A DNA stretch of 46,740 nt from an uncultured Clostridia bacterium (GCA_944391225.1 CALXSS010000009.1:1-46740); one strand, 5' to 3'. Positions 34,335-46,611 are shown, counted from the first letter of the stretch. Program-made: numbers and translations. Notes: a model not told the origin generated them from the sequence alone.

Positions 34335-34643
34335 GTGGAATCGCTGGATAAAATACTTGATACAGAAAAGCAGGCTGAACGGATAGTGAGCAGAGCGCGC
34401 GAGGAGGCGCGGAAGATGAAAGAAAGCTCAAAAAAGACAATGGAAACCGGCTTTGAGGTGGTAAAGCGCGAGTGTGAGCGCAGCGGCAGGAAATACAGAA
34501 AGGAAAGGCTTGAGGAATACGAGCTCAAAGCCGTGCTCTTTGACGAGGAAACCGAAAGACTGCTTGAGGAGGAGAGAAAAAGACTTTCTGAGATAGAGGA
34601 TAAGGTCATAGAGAGCATAGAAAAAGCGGTACTGGGGAGGTGA
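34335..34643 (+). CDS. V-type ATPase subunit G/H (peripheral stalk)
   Basis: The 102-residue protein is almost wholly charged coiled coil (Lys, Arg and Glu with Ala and Leu spacing). It is the usual first gene of Clostridia V-ATPase operons (AtpH/NtpF position). It should pair with subunit E to form the peripheral stalk that holds the A3B3 head to subunit I. The GTG start has AAGGCGGTGA upstream. The next gene begins four bases after its stop. Confidence 0.8.
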   Translation: MESLDKILDTEKQAERIVSRAREEARKMKESSKKTMETGFEVVKRECERSGRKYRKERLEEYELKAVLFDEETERLLEEERKRLSEIEDKVIESIEKAVLGR

Positions 34644-34647
34644 TCTT

Positions 34648-37058
<2,411 letters not shown>

Positions 37059-37109
37059 AATAAATGCCGGTCTTGTTGATAAAAGACCGCGCGAAAGGAT
37101 GTAGGTCAT

Positions 37110-37700
37110 ATGAACCGTCTGGAAGTGATACTTGAAAGTATAATAGGCGAGGCTGAAAGAAAGGCAGCGTCTATAGTAAATGAGGCGCGGCGTGAGATAA
37201 AGGAAAGCGAGGCTGCCGGATACTATGAACAGCAGCAGTGGAAAAGAAAATATGAGACCGCGGTAAGCGCCAACACAGAAAAAGAAATAATGATGCTCGA
37301 ATCACAGCGCAGGCTTGAGCGCAGCCGGAGCCTTGCAAGGCTGCGCTCTGAATTTATAGCGGCGGCGGTGGATAAAGCAAAGGCGCGCATACTAAGCTAT
37401 CCTGTTGAGCGGTATTTTGAGATAATGTACGATATGTTTTCGGCATGCGCGCCCAAAAAGGGCGGAAGTATTTCGTTCAACAAGCGGGATCTTGAACGTA
37501 TGCCGAACGGATTCATAGACCGCTGCCGCCTGCTTGTTTCAGAGGGGCATCTTGTGCTTGAAAGCGAGCCGGTGCCGATAAGCGGAGGCTTTATAATAAG
37601 CTCGGGCAGGATATACGAAAATTGTTCAATAGAAGCCATGTTCGAGGATAATGACCGCCTGATCGCAGCTGCGGCGAGACTTGTAACGGAGGTGGGATAA
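37110..37700 (+). CDS. ntpE: V-type ATPase subunit E (peripheral stalk)
   Basis: The 196-residue protein has a long N-terminal coiled coil (to about 85) and a mixed alpha/beta C-terminal domain that touches the top of the A3B3 head. It fits subunit E in length, composition and operon position. GAAAGGATG lies before the ATG. Its TAA stop shares one base with the start of the next gene (TAATG), indicating coupled translation with subunit C. Confidence 0.85.
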   Translation: MNRLEVILESIIGEAERKAASIVNEARREIKESEAAGYYEQQQWKRKYETAVSANTEKEIMMLESQRRLERSRSLARLRSEFIAAAVDKAKARILSYPVERYFEIMYDMFSACAPKKGGSISFNKRDLERMPNGFIDRCRLLVSEGHLVLESEPVPISGGFIISSGRIYENCSIEAMFEDNDRLIAAAARLVTEVG

Positions 37701-38632
37701 TGGGTACAGATCATGCGTATGCTGTTGCATACGCCCGTTCGCTCAGCAACAGACTGCTGAGCGGAGCGGAGCTTGACAGATTATCCGAAATGGACAGCCG
37801 GGGCGCGGCTGAGTATCTGAGGTCTGCCGGATATTTTGACGGGATCGTATCGAGCCGCTCTGAGCTGGACGCAGAGCTGTCGTCTCAGCTGAGACGGGCG
37901 TGGAACGATATTTTAAGCGCGTGCGGAGGGGATACGCCGCTTGATATACTGCTTATCAGGAATGATTTTCATAATCTTAAGGCGGCGTTTAAATGCGGTA
38001 TGATAGGCTTAGATCCGGCGGGGCTTATGAAAGAGCCGTCGCTGTACCCGTCAGCGCTTGCAGTCCTGGCGGCAGGCGGCAGCTTTGGCTCTGTGGGCGA
38101 GCCGCTGCGTTCGGCTGCCGAGGGGGCGTATGAGCTGCTGTCAAAGACGAATGACGCGCAGCAGGCTGATATGTATCTTGATAAGGCGTATTTCAGCTGG
38201 AGCTATAAGAGAGCCAAAAGCAGCCGCAGCAGATTTTTTGAAGGGTATATCAGCAGAGAGGCTGAGCTTACAGACATAGGAACGGCAGCGCGCTGTCTCA
38301 GAGAAAAACGAAACAGGAGCTTTATAGAGAACGCTCTGGTGTCGCCGGAAAACAGCACAATAACGCTTGCACGCGCGCGTGATGTTGATGAGCTCTGCTC
38401 TATGCTCGAAAAGAGCGGCAGAGCAGAGGAGGCAAATGCGCTGCGCTCCGGCATCAGCGTATATGAACGCTACAAAGCGGAGATCCTTGGCGAAATGTTC
38501 CGTGATGCCGGCCGCGGCGCGTTCGGTATAGAGCCTGTGGCGTATTATATATATGAAAAGGGCGAGGAGATAAAGAGAATAAGGCAGATAATGTACAGGC
38601 TTTATCTGAGGGATGCGGATATAAAGGAGTGA
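37700..38632 (+). CDS. ntpC: V-type ATPase subunit C (d-type, rotor socket)
   Basis: The 310-residue helical protein corresponds to the funnel-shaped subunit that joins the central stalk to the K ring. Recognisable pieces are YAVAYARSLSNRLLSG at the start, the ILLIRNDFHNLKAAFKC segment, and a C-terminal EPVAYYIYEKGEEIKRIRQI that is well conserved in the family. The start overlaps the previous stop by one base. Confidence 0.88.
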   Translation: MGTDHAYAVAYARSLSNRLLSGAELDRLSEMDSRGAAEYLRSAGYFDGIVSSRSELDAELSSQLRRAWNDILSACGGDTPLDILLIRNDFHNLKAAFKCGMIGLDPAGLMKEPSLYPSALAVLAAGGSFGSVGEPLRSAAEGAYELLSKTNDAQQADMYLDKAYFSWSYKRAKSSRSRFFEGYISREAELTDIGTAARCLREKRNRSFIENALVSPENSTITLARARDVDELCSMLEKSGRAEEANALRSGISVYERYKAEILGEMFRDAGRGAFGIEPVAYYIYEKGEEIKRIRQIMYRLYLRDADIKE

Positions 38633-38637
38633 GCAAT

Positions 38638-38940
38638 ATGTACAGCATAGGTGTTATAGGCGGCTACGATCATGTCTGCGGCTTTATGGCTCTCGGTTTC
38701 GATACGGTAAGTGTGGAGAGCAGGGAGCAGGCGCTTAACGCGCTCAGAAAAATGGCGTCAGGCGAATACGGGATAGTATTTATTACAGAGGATTATTATG
38801 AAATGCTGCGCGGCGAATGTGATAAATATAATCGCTCGCTCGTTCCGGCGGTTATACCTATACCCGCCGGCAAAAAAGGCGGATATGAAAAGCGTCTTTC
38901 GGAATATGCGGAGCAGGCGGTCGGAGCTGACATACTTTAA
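38638..38940 (+). CDS. ntpG: V-type ATPase subunit F (central stalk)
   Basis: The 100-residue protein matches subunit F: a small Rossmann-like domain starting MYSIGVIGGYDHVCGFMALG, the EYGIVFITEDYYEML strand, and a VPAVIPIP segment before the C-terminal helix. ATG 38638 is preferred to GTG 38629 because AAGGAG (38624-38629) then has proper spacing. It lies five bases after subunit C. Confidence 0.9.
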   Translation: MYSIGVIGGYDHVCGFMALGFDTVSVESREQALNALRKMASGEYGIVFITEDYYEMLRGECDKYNRSLVPAVIPIPAGKKGGYEKRLSEYAEQAVGADIL

Positions 38941-38970
38941 GCGGCTGTACTGCGAATAGGAGATGATGAT

Positions 38971-40761
38971 TTGAAAACGAACGGTATTATCACAAAGGTA
39001 TCCGGTCCGCTCGTAATAGCATCGGGAATGGAGTCTGCAAACATGTTCGATATGGTGCGTGTCAGCAGATACGGGCTTATAGGCGAGATAATAGAGATAC
39101 ACGGCGGGCTTGCGTCGGTACAGGTATATGAGGAGACATCAGGTATAGCGCCGGGCGAGGAGGTAGTTCCGCAGGGAATGCCGCTTTCAGCTGAGCTTGG
39201 ACCGGGGCTTATCGGCAGCATATACGACGGCATACAGCGTCCTCTTGATGCTATAAAGCAAAAGGCGGGCAGCAGACTTGAGCGCGGTGTAAGCGTGCCG
39301 GCGCTTGACCGCAAAAAAAGATGGAAATTTACCGCTTTGGCAGAGAATGGAGCGGAATATTCAGGCGGAGATATTATTGGAACAGTGAGCGAAACAGACG
39401 CTGTTGAGCACAGGATAATGGTGCCGCCCGGAGTAAAGGGCAGACTCAGGGGGCTTTCAGATGGAGAGTACACCGTCGAGGAGGTCATAGGCACTATAGA
39501 TGGTAGTGACGGAAAGGTCACCGAGCTAAGGCTGATGCAGCGCTGGCCTGTCCGCGTTCAGCGGCCGTACAGGCGCAAGCTGCCGCCTGACGTACCGCTT
39601 GCCACGGGTCAGAGGGTCATAGACACTATGTTCCCCATAGCTAAGGGAGGCGTGGCGGCGGTGCCGGGACCGTTCGGCAGCGGAAAAACGGTGGTGCAGC
39701 ACCAGCTTGCAAAATGGGCTGACGCTGACATAGTAGTGTATATCGGCTGCGGCGAGCGCGGAAATGAGATGACTGACGTTCTTAACGAATTTCCCGAAAT
39801 ACGCGATCCAAAGACCGGAAGAACGCTTATGGAAAGAACGGTGCTTATAGCGAACACCTCAGATATGCCTGTAGCAGCTCGTGAGGCGTCAATATATACG
39901 GGCATAACAATAGCGGAATATTTCAGGGATATGGGCTACAGCGTGGCATTGATGGCGGATTCCACCTCAAGGTGGGCAGAGGCGCTCAGGGAGATGTCGG
40001 GAAGACTGGAGGAAATGCCGGGCGAGGAGGGTTATCCTGCATATTTGGGCAGCCGCCTTGCCGGATTTTATGAGCGCGCAGGAAGAGTCATAGCCTTAGG
40101 CAGCGACGGCAGGGAGGGAGCGCTCTCTGTTATAGGTGCGGTTTCACCGCCGGGAGGCGATATATCCGAGCCTGTATCACAGGCAACGCTGAGAATAGTT
40201 AAGGTGTTCTGGGGGCTGGATTCCTCATTGGCGTATAAGCGTCATTTTCCGGCTATAAACTGGCTTACAAGCTATTCGCTTTATCTTGACACCATTGAGG
40301 ATTGGCTGTCAAAGCATGCCGCGCCGGACTGGACGGAGCTGCGCGGCGAGATGATGAAGCTGCTTCAGGAGGAGGCGGAGCTTGACGAGATAGTGCGTCT
40401 TGTTGGTATGGATGCTCTTAGCAGCCGCGACAGGGTAAAGCTTGAGGCGGCGAGGTCTGTTCGAGAGGACTATCTGCACCAGAACGCGTTTCATGAGATC
40501 GATACCTATACCTCGTTCCACAAGCAGTATCTGATGATGCGGCTTATACTCAGCTTTTACAGGCTGTCGCTTGAGGCGGTAGATAAGGGCGGAGATATAG
40601 AGCATATTGTAAAGCTGCCTGTGCGCGAGGCTGTTGGAAGAATGAAATATGTAGACGAGAGCCGGGCAGATGCAGAGTTTGAAAGCATTTATGCCGAAAT
40701 GGAAAGAGAAATACGTGCTGAGGAGGGCGCGGCGGCAGATAGCGGAGAGGAGCTGTTTTAA
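38971..40761 (+). CDS. ntpA: V-type ATPase catalytic subunit A
   Basis: The 596-residue catalytic subunit has Walker [11 protein letters not shown] (Gly 233 onward). Also present are [15 protein letters not shown] with the catalytic Glu at about 261, the long non-homologous insertion between the beta-barrel and the P-loop, and [16 protein letters not shown]. The frame is continuous, with no intein. The start is TTG 38971 with AGGAG (38958-38962) upstream; nearby ATG triplets are out of frame. With B it makes the A3B3 head. Confidence 0.97.
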   Translation: MKTNGIITKVSGPLVIASGMESANMFDMVRVSRYGLIGEIIEIHGGLASVQVYEETSGIAPGEEVVPQGMPLSAELGPGLIGSIYDGIQRPLDAIKQKAGSRLERGVSVPALDRKKRWKFTALAENGAEYSGGDIIGTVSETDAVEHRIMVPPGVKGRLRGLSDGEYTVEEVIGTIDGSDGKVTELRLMQRWPVRVQRPYRRKLPPDVPLATGQRVIDTMFPIAKGGVAAVPGPFGSGKTVVQHQLAKWADADIVVYIGCGERGNEMTDVLNEFPEIRDPKTGRTLMERTVLIANTSDMPVAAREASIYTGITIAEYFRDMGYSVALMADSTSRWAEALREMSGRLEEMPGEEGYPAYLGSRLAGFYERAGRVIALGSDGREGALSVIGAVSPPGGDISEPVSQATLRIVKVFWGLDSSLAYKRHFPAINWLTSYSLYLDTIEDWLSKHAAPDWTELRGEMMKLLQEEAELDEIVRLVGMDALSSRDRVKLEAARSVREDYLHQNAFHEIDTYTSFHKQYLMMRLILSFYRLSLEAVDKGGDIEHIVKLPVREAVGRMKYVDESRADAEFESIYAEMEREIRAEEGAAADSGEELF

Positions 40762-42147
40762 ATGGCAAAGGAATACAGAACTATACGTGAAGTAGCCGGA
40801 CCTCTTATGCTCATAGACGAGGTGGAGGATGCGGCATATAACGAGCTTGGAGAGATAATTCTTGAGAACGGCGAAAAACGCCGCTGCCGTGTCCTTGAAA
40901 CAGAGCGCGGACGCGCTCTTGTGCAGCTGTTTGAAAGCAGCGCGGGAATAAATCCGCAGACGAGCCGCGCGCGGTTTCTCGGTCATGGCATTGAGCTTGG
41001 AGTGGCGCCCGATATGCTCGGAAAGGTGTTTGACGGCATGGGCAGCCCGGCAATGGAAAGCGCGCTTGTGCCTGAGAAGTATCTTGATATAAACGGCACT
41101 CCGATGAATCCGGCGTCAAGGCTGTATCCGGAGGAGTTCATACAGACCGGTATAAGCGCGATAGACGGCTTGAATACGCTTGTGCGCGGTCAGAAGCTGC
41201 CGATATTTTCGGGCAGCGGTCTGCCGCATGCGAATCTTGCGGCGCAGATCACACGTCAGGCTAAGGTGCTCCGGAATGACAGTAAATTTGCTGTTGTTTT
41301 TGCCGCTATAGGCATAACATACGAGGAGGCAGATTTCTTTATAGAGGATTTTAAAAGGACAGGCGCGCTTGAAAGAACGGTTATGTTCATCAATCTTGCG
41401 AGCGATTCAGCTATTGAGCGTATCGCCACGCCGCGCGCGGCGCTTACGGCGGCGGAATATCTCGCGTTTGAGCAGGGCATGAATGTGCTTGTCGTAATGA
41501 CGGATATAACGAATTATGCCGACGCTTTGCGCGAGGTGTCCGCGGCGCGCAAGGAGGTGCCCGGCAGACGCGGTTATCCGGGATACATGTATACCGATCT
41601 TGCCTCGCTGTATGAGCGCGCCGGAAGACTGCAGGGGAGCGAGGGCAGTATAACGCTTATCCCTATCCTTACAATGCCTGAGGATGATAAAACCCATCCA
41701 ATCCCAGACCTTACCGGATATATAACGGAGGGACAGATAATTTTGAGCCGCGAGCTGTATCGAAAGAATATAATACCGCCAATAGATGTGCTCCCGTCTC
41801 TGTCGCGTCTAAAGGATAAGGGAATAGGCGAGGGGAAAACAAGAGCGGATCATTCAAATGTAATGAACCAGCTGTTCTCAGCGTATGCAAGGGGCAAGGA
41901 GGCTAAGGAGCTTATGGCGATACTCGGCGAGGCTGCTCTCACGGATATTGACAGGCTGTATGCGGAGTTCGCTAAAAGGTTCGAGGAGGAATATGTTTCA
42001 CAGGGTTATTATACAGACCGCTCCATAAAGGAAACAATGGATATAGGCTGGAGGCTGCTTTCTATCCTGCCCAAGAGCGAGCTTAATCGAATTGATTTTT
42101 CATATATAGAGCGGTATTACGGCGCAGAGCCGGAGGGCGGTCAATAA
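40762..42147 (+). CDS. ntpB: V-type ATPase regulatory subunit B
   Basis: The 461-residue subunit lacks a Walker A motif and has [14 protein letters not shown] in its place, as expected for B. It continues with [20 protein letters not shown] and [20 protein letters not shown], with normal length. ATG 40762 immediately follows the TAA of subunit A, and GAGGAG near the end of A serves as ribosome site, so the two are translated in step. Confidence 0.97.
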   Translation: MAKEYRTIREVAGPLMLIDEVEDAAYNELGEIILENGEKRRCRVLETERGRALVQLFESSAGINPQTSRARFLGHGIELGVAPDMLGKVFDGMGSPAMESALVPEKYLDINGTPMNPASRLYPEEFIQTGISAIDGLNTLVRGQKLPIFSGSGLPHANLAAQITRQAKVLRNDSKFAVVFAAIGITYEEADFFIEDFKRTGALERTVMFINLASDSAIERIATPRAALTAAEYLAFEQGMNVLVVMTDITNYADALREVSAARKEVPGRRGYPGYMYTDLASLYERAGRLQGSEGSITLIPILTMPEDDKTHPIPDLTGYITEGQIILSRELYRKNIIPPIDVLPSLSRLKDKGIGEGKTRADHSNVMNQLFSAYARGKEAKELMAILGEAALTDIDRLYAEFAKRFEEEYVSQGYYTDRSIKETMDIGWRLLSILPKSELNRIDFSYIERYYGAEPEGGQ

Positions 42148-42161
42148 CACGGAGGTGCGCT

Positions 42162-42821
42162 ATGATAATCCCGAATATAAATCCTACAAGAATGGCTCTT
42201 ACAAAGCTTAAGGCGGATCTGAAAACCGCGCGAAAGGGTCATAAGCTCTTAAAGGATAAGAGAGATGAGCTGATGCGCCGCTTTCTCGATCTTGTGCGTA
42301 TGGCAAAGCGCCAGCGCGGCGAGGTAGAGGAGCGGCTGATACACTCGTCAGGAGCGTTTTCTGAGGCGGCGGCAGTGATGGGCAGGGAGGCGGTAATGGC
42401 AGCTCTGCTTATCCCGCGCGGAAAGCTTTCTCTTGAGATCGAAACAAAAAATATTATGAGCGTGGAGATACCCGCATTCAGGATACATGAACAGAACAGG
42501 GGCGGGGTCATTCCTTACGGCTATGCTTTCACAAGCAGTGAGCTTGATAATGCAATAAATGATCTTTACGATATACGCGGCGAGCTTTTAAGACTTGCCG
42601 AAACTGAAAAGGCTATCCAGTGCATGGCAGCCGAGATAGAAAAGACGCGCCGCAGGGTGAACGCTCTTGAATATGTTCTGATACCCAATTATGAGGACAC
42701 TATAAGATATATCACAATGAAGCTTGACGAGAGCGAGAGGAGCAATCTCTCAAGGCTTATGAAGGTCAAGGATATGATGATAGAACAGAGAATAAATGAG
42801 AGCAGAAGGAATGAGAAATAA
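42162..42821 (+). CDS. ntpD: V-type ATPase subunit D (central stalk)
   Basis: The 219-residue protein is largely two antiparallel helices, as in subunit D. It begins NINPTRMALTKLKADLKTAR and KGHKLLKDKRDELMRRF, and the C-terminal helix contains RRVNALEYVLIPNYEDTIRY. GGAGGTG lies before ATG. It is the last gene of the operon, and a very strong hairpin follows at 42866-42912. Confidence 0.95.
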   Translation: MIIPNINPTRMALTKLKADLKTARKGHKLLKDKRDELMRRFLDLVRMAKRQRGEVEERLIHSSGAFSEAAAVMGREAVMAALLIPRGKLSLEIETKNIMSVEIPAFRIHEQNRGGVIPYGYAFTSSELDNAINDLYDIRGELLRLAETEKAIQCMAAEIEKTRRRVNALEYVLIPNYEDTIRYITMKLDESERSNLSRLMKVKDMMIEQRINESRRNEK

Positions 42822-42865
42822 GAATATCAGCGGCTGAGTACAATGCTCGCCTGTAATATTTTCAT

Positions 42866-42912
42866 AAAGACGGCAAGGCTGCTGCAAATTTTGCAGCAGC
42901 CTTGCCGTCTTT
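42866..42912. terminator. Very strong bidirectional terminator
   Basis: Two perfect 23-base arms, AAAGACGGCAAGGCTGCTGC... (42866-42888) and its complement (42890-42912), are separated by one base. The right arm includes the stop codon of the convergent secreted-protein gene. Confidence 0.92.
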
Positions 42913-44548
42913 ATTCGGTTATTTTAAGACTAAAGAGGTCTATAGTACAGCTGTTTCCATTAGAAAAGGTGACAGTAACGGTGCTGTCATCGTTCACCTT
43001 GCAGTCAATGGTATGTATATACGGCGCATCATCATTTCTCATATATTGTTTGGCGATCGATGATATTGGTATGATAATTCCTGTATCAGAATAAGCGGTT
43101 ATAGTATAGTCATACTCTCCATTATCCAGGTCATATTTTCTTTTGATTATAGTGAAACCGTTGTAGTGATCTATGCTGTCCGGCTTGTCTCTTTCAGTTA
43201 TATATTCTATATACTTATCAAGCTCATTTTCGGCGGGAGTGTCATAATAAAGCTCAGCGGTCTTATTCTCAGCGCTGTAATTTGCTAACATACGATATTT
43301 GTAATTATTCGGGTAATCGATATACTGATCGCTCCAGAGAGCTTTGTATATTGCAGGATCCGCAAGCTTCTCAGCCTGTATGAACAGTTCTCCGTTTATA
43401 TCAACAATATGGTCATACATACAATTAGTTCCGTTTAGATATATAGCCTTATTATAATCACGTTGCTCTGGCGCGCCTGATATATCTATTTTTTCGATGC
43501 CGCTTTTCTTTTCCGCGTCAGGGGAATAGGTCAGAGTCATAAGATCATCATATGAGCAGCATATAAATCCGCATTTGTCAAAATCCGCAAGTCTCAGGTA
43601 GTCAACGCAGCCGATAGTGTAAACAGGTATTTCAACTCCGTTGAGAGTGTATTTATATCCCGTGTCTGAAACAGCGGTTGCCGCATCGTCAAAATCCGAT
43701 TTTTCAGCCGGGAATACGTGCAGGTTTGAAAGATCCACCTGTTTATAGTCCAGAACATTGCCTTCGATATCGGTGTTAGAGAGATATAGCGTTTCGCCGT
43801 CAGGTGAGAGCGCGAAATCACCGGGGTTTATATAATGCAGTCTGAATATGCTTGAAAGATCAACCATCAGACCATTATTGTACACAGCGTGATAGTTTTT
43901 CATGCTGTTTCCACCCATGAGCCCTCCGGTGAATCTGTTCACAAACCAAAAATCATCTGTGTGCATATATGTTTTTCTGTCTAAAAGACCTGTAATAGTG
44001 CCAAACATATCGTTGAGAGTGTCATCAAATGAGCTGTATTTAGACGGATCGGTATAAAGCGAAAGCAGACGCTTGCTGTCATCATAGCTGTAGCCGCAGT
44101 AAAACGGATGAGGTCCGTCAAAATATTCTGTGCCTATCAGCTCTACCTTTGCAGCCATTTTCCCGTTCAGGGAATAGGCTTCTATTTCTTTTCCGTTAAT
44201 AAATGCGCGTATATCGCTTTCGTAATAATATCCTGCAGTGGAGCCGACCTTTCCGCGTTCGACCTGAGGAGAGAACGAGGGATCGGGCGTGCCTGTTCTT
44301 GTAATGAACACGCTGCGAACGTTATCGTTATAGTACACCTCAAAGCCGTAGTCCCTGAGATCCTCAAGAGCTATGAGTGTTTCTCCGTCAAGAGAGTAGC
44401 TGTTGATGGGCTTTCCGTCCACCTCTGTAAGAATGTCTGTGGTGTACAGAGTTCCTACAATATCGCCGGTTGCCGCGTTTGCCGCCGCGGGGGCGGCGAT
44501 CATAAGAGCGGCTGCTGCCGCAAGAGTAATAAAAGCTGCTTTTTTTAT
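42911..44548 (-). CDS. Secreted protein with copper amine oxidase N-terminal-like domain
   Basis: The mature part contains stalk-like strands (INSYSLDGETLIALEDLRDYG, YYNDNVRSVFITR) repeated in weaker form (IEAYSLNGKMAAKVELIGTE; VEIPVYTIGCVDYLRLADFD). A long C-terminal region is unrecognised. An ATG at 44503 falls inside the hydrophobic core of a signal peptide. The full signal peptide appears only if translation starts 15 codons upstream at an ATA (44548), giving KKAAFITLAAAAALM and then AAPAAANAA. Ribosome site GAGGTG lies five bases before this ATA. Alternatives are a start at 44503 without a signal peptide, or a lost base in the A7 run that would fuse a GTG start (44557) into frame. About 545 residues; export is likely, function unknown. 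Confidence 0.7.
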   Translation of the reverse strand: MKKAAFITLAAAAALMIAAPAAANAATGDIVGTLYTTDILTEVDGKPINSYSLDGETLIALEDLRDYGFEVYYNDNVRSVFITRTGTPDPSFSPQVERGKVGSTAGYYYESDIRAFINGKEIEAYSLNGKMAAKVELIGTEYFDGPHPFYCGYSYDDSKRLLSLYTDPSKYSSFDDTLNDMFGTITGLLDRKTYMHTDDFWFVNRFTGGLMGGNSMKNYHAVYNNGLMVDLSSIFRLHYINPGDFALSPDGETLYLSNTDIEGNVLDYKQVDLSNLHVFPAEKSDFDDAATAVSDTGYKYTLNGVEIPVYTIGCVDYLRLADFDKCGFICCSYDDLMTLTYSPDAEKKSGIEKIDISGAPEQRDYNKAIYLNGTNCMYDHIVDINGELFIQAEKLADPAIYKALWSDQYIDYPNNYKYRMLANYSAENKTAELYYDTPAENELDKYIEYITERDKPDSIDHYNGFTIIKRKYDLDNGEYDYTITAYSDTGIIIPISSIAKQYMRNDDAPYIHTIDCKVNDDSTVTVTFSNGNSCTIDLFSLKITE

Positions 44549-44593
44549 ATGCGTTCACCTCTTCAAAAAGCTGAATATAAGATGTCTACAGCT

Positions 44594-44622
44594 ATTATAT
44601 AATAAATAATTTGATCAATCAA
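44594..44622 (-). promoter_or_regulatory. Promoter of the secreted-protein gene
   Basis: Minus-strand TTGATT (44622-44617) and TATAAT (44599-44594) with a 17-base spacer. Confidence 0.75.
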
Positions 44623-44762
44623 TACAGTTATAAAAATATTGGTGTTATGTATGAAACAGCTTAAAATATTTGTGCACAATACACAAAAACATTTTGATGT
44701 AAAATATAAATACATATAATTATTGTGCAATGAATTTATATAAGAAAAATTAGTATTAGCTA

Positions 44763-44791
44763 TTGCAATTTCTTTAAAGATATGTTATAAT
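44763..44791 (+). promoter_or_regulatory. Promoter of tRNA-Arg
   Basis: TTGCAA (44763-44768) and TATAAT (44786-44791) with a 17-base spacer, 26 bases before the tRNA. Confidence 0.82.
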
Positions 44792-44817
44792 AATTATATG
44801 CTCGTGAAATTGAATAA

Positions 44818-44892
44818 GCCTCCTTAGTTAAATGGATATAACAAGCCCCTCCTAAGGGCTAGTTGTGAGTTCGATTCTCGCAGGGGGTACCA
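44818..44892 (+). tRNA. tRNA-Arg(CCU)
   Basis: The 75-base cloverleaf has acceptor stem GCCTCCT/AGGGGGT (with G-U pairs), D stem GTTA/TAAC, anticodon stem AGCCC/GGGCT with loop CTCCTAA (anticodon CCU, reading AGG), T stem GTGAG/CTCGC and encoded CCA. The acceptor stem starts with a G-U pair. It has its own promoter and terminator. Confidence 0.93.
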
Positions 44893-44895
44893 TGA

Positions 44896-44935
44896 CCGTA
44901 TTGCAGCTTAGCCATAGCTATGATACGGTTTTTTT
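44896..44935 (+). terminator. Terminator of tRNA-Arg
   Basis: CCGTAT (44896-44901) pairs with ATACGG (44923-44928), with inner AGCT/AGCT pairing, and T7 follows. Confidence 0.88.
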
Positions 44936-45181
44936 ATGCGGTTTATAATGATGATACTGATATTGAAATGCTTGTGATTTTTGATAGAAAAATATTGATA
45001 AGATAACTAAGGTATTTGATACGAAAATCAAGGTAAATGATGAACATATATGCTATCATATAGCTATAATGATGCTGCGGTAAGGTGTGCTTGCGGCGGC
45101 TGGATAGTTAATGTACGCAGGCGGTATTATTGCTTTGCGGTACGATTTTATTTCAGTAAAAAAGCAAGGAGAGTGGTAGAT

Positions 45182-46441
45182 ATGAAATATACAGCAGAGT
45201 GTACTGAAATAGATAAATATGATGTGGCAGTCCTGGGGGCAGGACCGGCGGGAGCGGCGGCGGCAATAGCAGCGGCACGCTGCGGAGCTAAAACGATACT
45301 TATTGAGAGCAGCGGCAGGGTAGGAGGCATGTCGACAGCGGGAATGATGAGCCATTTTACCGGCACAGTCGGAAACAGGCTGTATTGGGAGATATTAAAC
45401 AGAGCAGCGAAAAAAAACAGCTTTGCAAGTCCGCATATAACAGTGATAGATCCTGAGATGCTGGAGCTGACGTATCTTGAAATGCTTGAGGAGGCGGGAG
45501 CAGACGTATTGCTGAATACGACTGTGTATGATACGGTTATGGACGGAAACAGGCTCAAAGGCGTTATATGCGCAAATAAAAGCGGCTTTTTTGTATATAA
45601 TGTGAGCGTTGCTATAGACGCCACCGGCGATGGAGACGCAGCGTATAAATGCGGCGCTGAATTTGTAAAGGGCAGAGAGGCAGACGGAAAAATGCAGCCC
45701 GCAACGCTCATGTTCAAGGTGGCAGGAGTAGATATGGAGCGTGCGGTATTTCCACCGTCCTTTGAAACGCTTGTGGAAACGGAAAAGGGCGAGCTGCAGG
45801 CGCTTGCAAAGGAAAAGCTTCCGCATCCGGCAGGGCATGTTCTGCTGTACAGGTCCACAATACCGGGAGTTGTCACATGTAATATGACAAATGTAACGGA
45901 TATTGACGGAACATCGGCTGAGGATCTCACAAGAGCCGAGATAAACGCAAGAAAGCAAATAATTCCGATAATAGATTTTCTGAGAGAATATGTTCCGGGC
46001 TATGAGAGTTGTTATCTTATAGGCAGCGCGTCGCTCATAGGTATAAGAGAAACTCGCCACTTCAAGGGTGTCAAAACTCTTACAAAGGAAGATATAGAAA
46101 ATGCTGTGCAGTATGATGACTATGTGGTATACGGCGCGCTGTTTAATTTTGATGTGCATAATCTCACGGGAAGCGGTCTTGATGTGACAGGCTGTCAGAA
46201 GAATTTCAAGCAGAAAAACGGCTATACAATACCGTTTGGATGCCTTATACCGGAAAAAATCGATGGACTTATACTTGCGGGCAGGAATATTTCCGGAACG
46301 CATATGGCGCATTCAAGCTTCAGAGCGATGCCGATCTGTGTCGGAACAGGCGAGGCTGCTGGTATAGCGGCGGCTGTGGCGGCAGAGAGCGGAACAAACG
46401 TAAGGGACATAGATGTAAGGGAGATACAAAACAGACTATAA
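45182..46441 (+). CDS. FAD-dependent oxidoreductase
   Basis: The 419-residue protein opens with a dinucleotide-binding fold (YDVAVLGAGPAGAAAAIAAA, then a Glu-ending beta strand TILIESSGRVGGMS). The FAD-binding C-terminal motif is DGLILAGRNISGTHMAHSS and GTGEAAGIAAA. This is the FAD-dependent oxidoreductase family often annotated PF12831, found beside sugar-use genes in gut bacteria; the substrate is not known. ATG 45182 is chosen because AAGGAGAG lies upstream; an extended frame from 45050 is present but has no ribosome site and low-quality protein sequence. The gene ends at a perfect hairpin. The upstream region 44936-45181 has a TATAAT box near 45064-45069 but no clear -35 box. Confidence 0.88.
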   Translation: MKYTAECTEIDKYDVAVLGAGPAGAAAAIAAARCGAKTILIESSGRVGGMSTAGMMSHFTGTVGNRLYWEILNRAAKKNSFASPHITVIDPEMLELTYLEMLEEAGADVLLNTTVYDTVMDGNRLKGVICANKSGFFVYNVSVAIDATGDGDAAYKCGAEFVKGREADGKMQPATLMFKVAGVDMERAVFPPSFETLVETEKGELQALAKEKLPHPAGHVLLYRSTIPGVVTCNMTNVTDIDGTSAEDLTRAEINARKQIIPIIDFLREYVPGYESCYLIGSASLIGIRETRHFKGVKTLTKEDIENAVQYDDYVVYGALFNFDVHNLTGSGLDVTGCQKNFKQKNGYTIPFGCLIPEKIDGLILAGRNISGTHMAHSSFRAMPICVGTGEAAGIAAAVAAESGTNVRDIDVREIQNRL

Positions 46442-46442
46442 A

Positions 46443-46474
46443 AAATAACGGGTATACAATGTATACCCGTTATT
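46443..46474. terminator. Terminator between the FAD oxidoreductase and tRNA-Met
   Basis: AAATAACGGGTATACA and TGTATACCCGTTATTT form a perfect stem with one unpaired base. It is flanked by A- and T-rich runs and can serve both convergent genes. Confidence 0.85.
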
Positions 46475-46477
46475 TAA

Positions 46478-46553
46478 TGGGTGCGGGGACAGGATTTGAA
46501 CCTGCGACCTCAAGGTTATGAGCCTTGCGAGCTACCAACTGCTCTACCCCGCT
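46478..46553 (-). tRNA. tRNA-Met(CAU), initiator-like
   Basis: The 76-base cloverleaf has anticodon loop CTCATAA (CAU), D stem GAGC/GCTC, T stem GCAGG/CCTGT, and encoded CCA. The first base (A1) cannot pair with A72, and D-stem pair 11:24 is A:U. Both are hallmarks of the initiator. The anticodon stem ends AGG:CCU rather than the three G:C pairs of most initiators, and the base before CCA is C, so the assignment to initiator is probable, not certain. Confidence 0.85.
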
Positions 46554-46582
46554 ATATTATCTATGTCGTTTCAACATAAGCT

Positions 46583-46611
46583 ATTATAACACTATCGATG
46601 TATGTTGTCAA
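46583..46611 (-). promoter_or_regulatory. Promoter of tRNA-Met
   Basis: Minus-strand consensus TTGACA (46611-46606) and consensus TATAAT (46588-46583) with a 17-base spacer. Confidence 0.9.

Noticed and set aside
45050..45181. Extended N-terminus of the FAD oxidoreductase
   Set aside because: The extra 44 residues have no ribosome site and an unlikely composition, and AAGGAGAG sits directly before ATG 45182.
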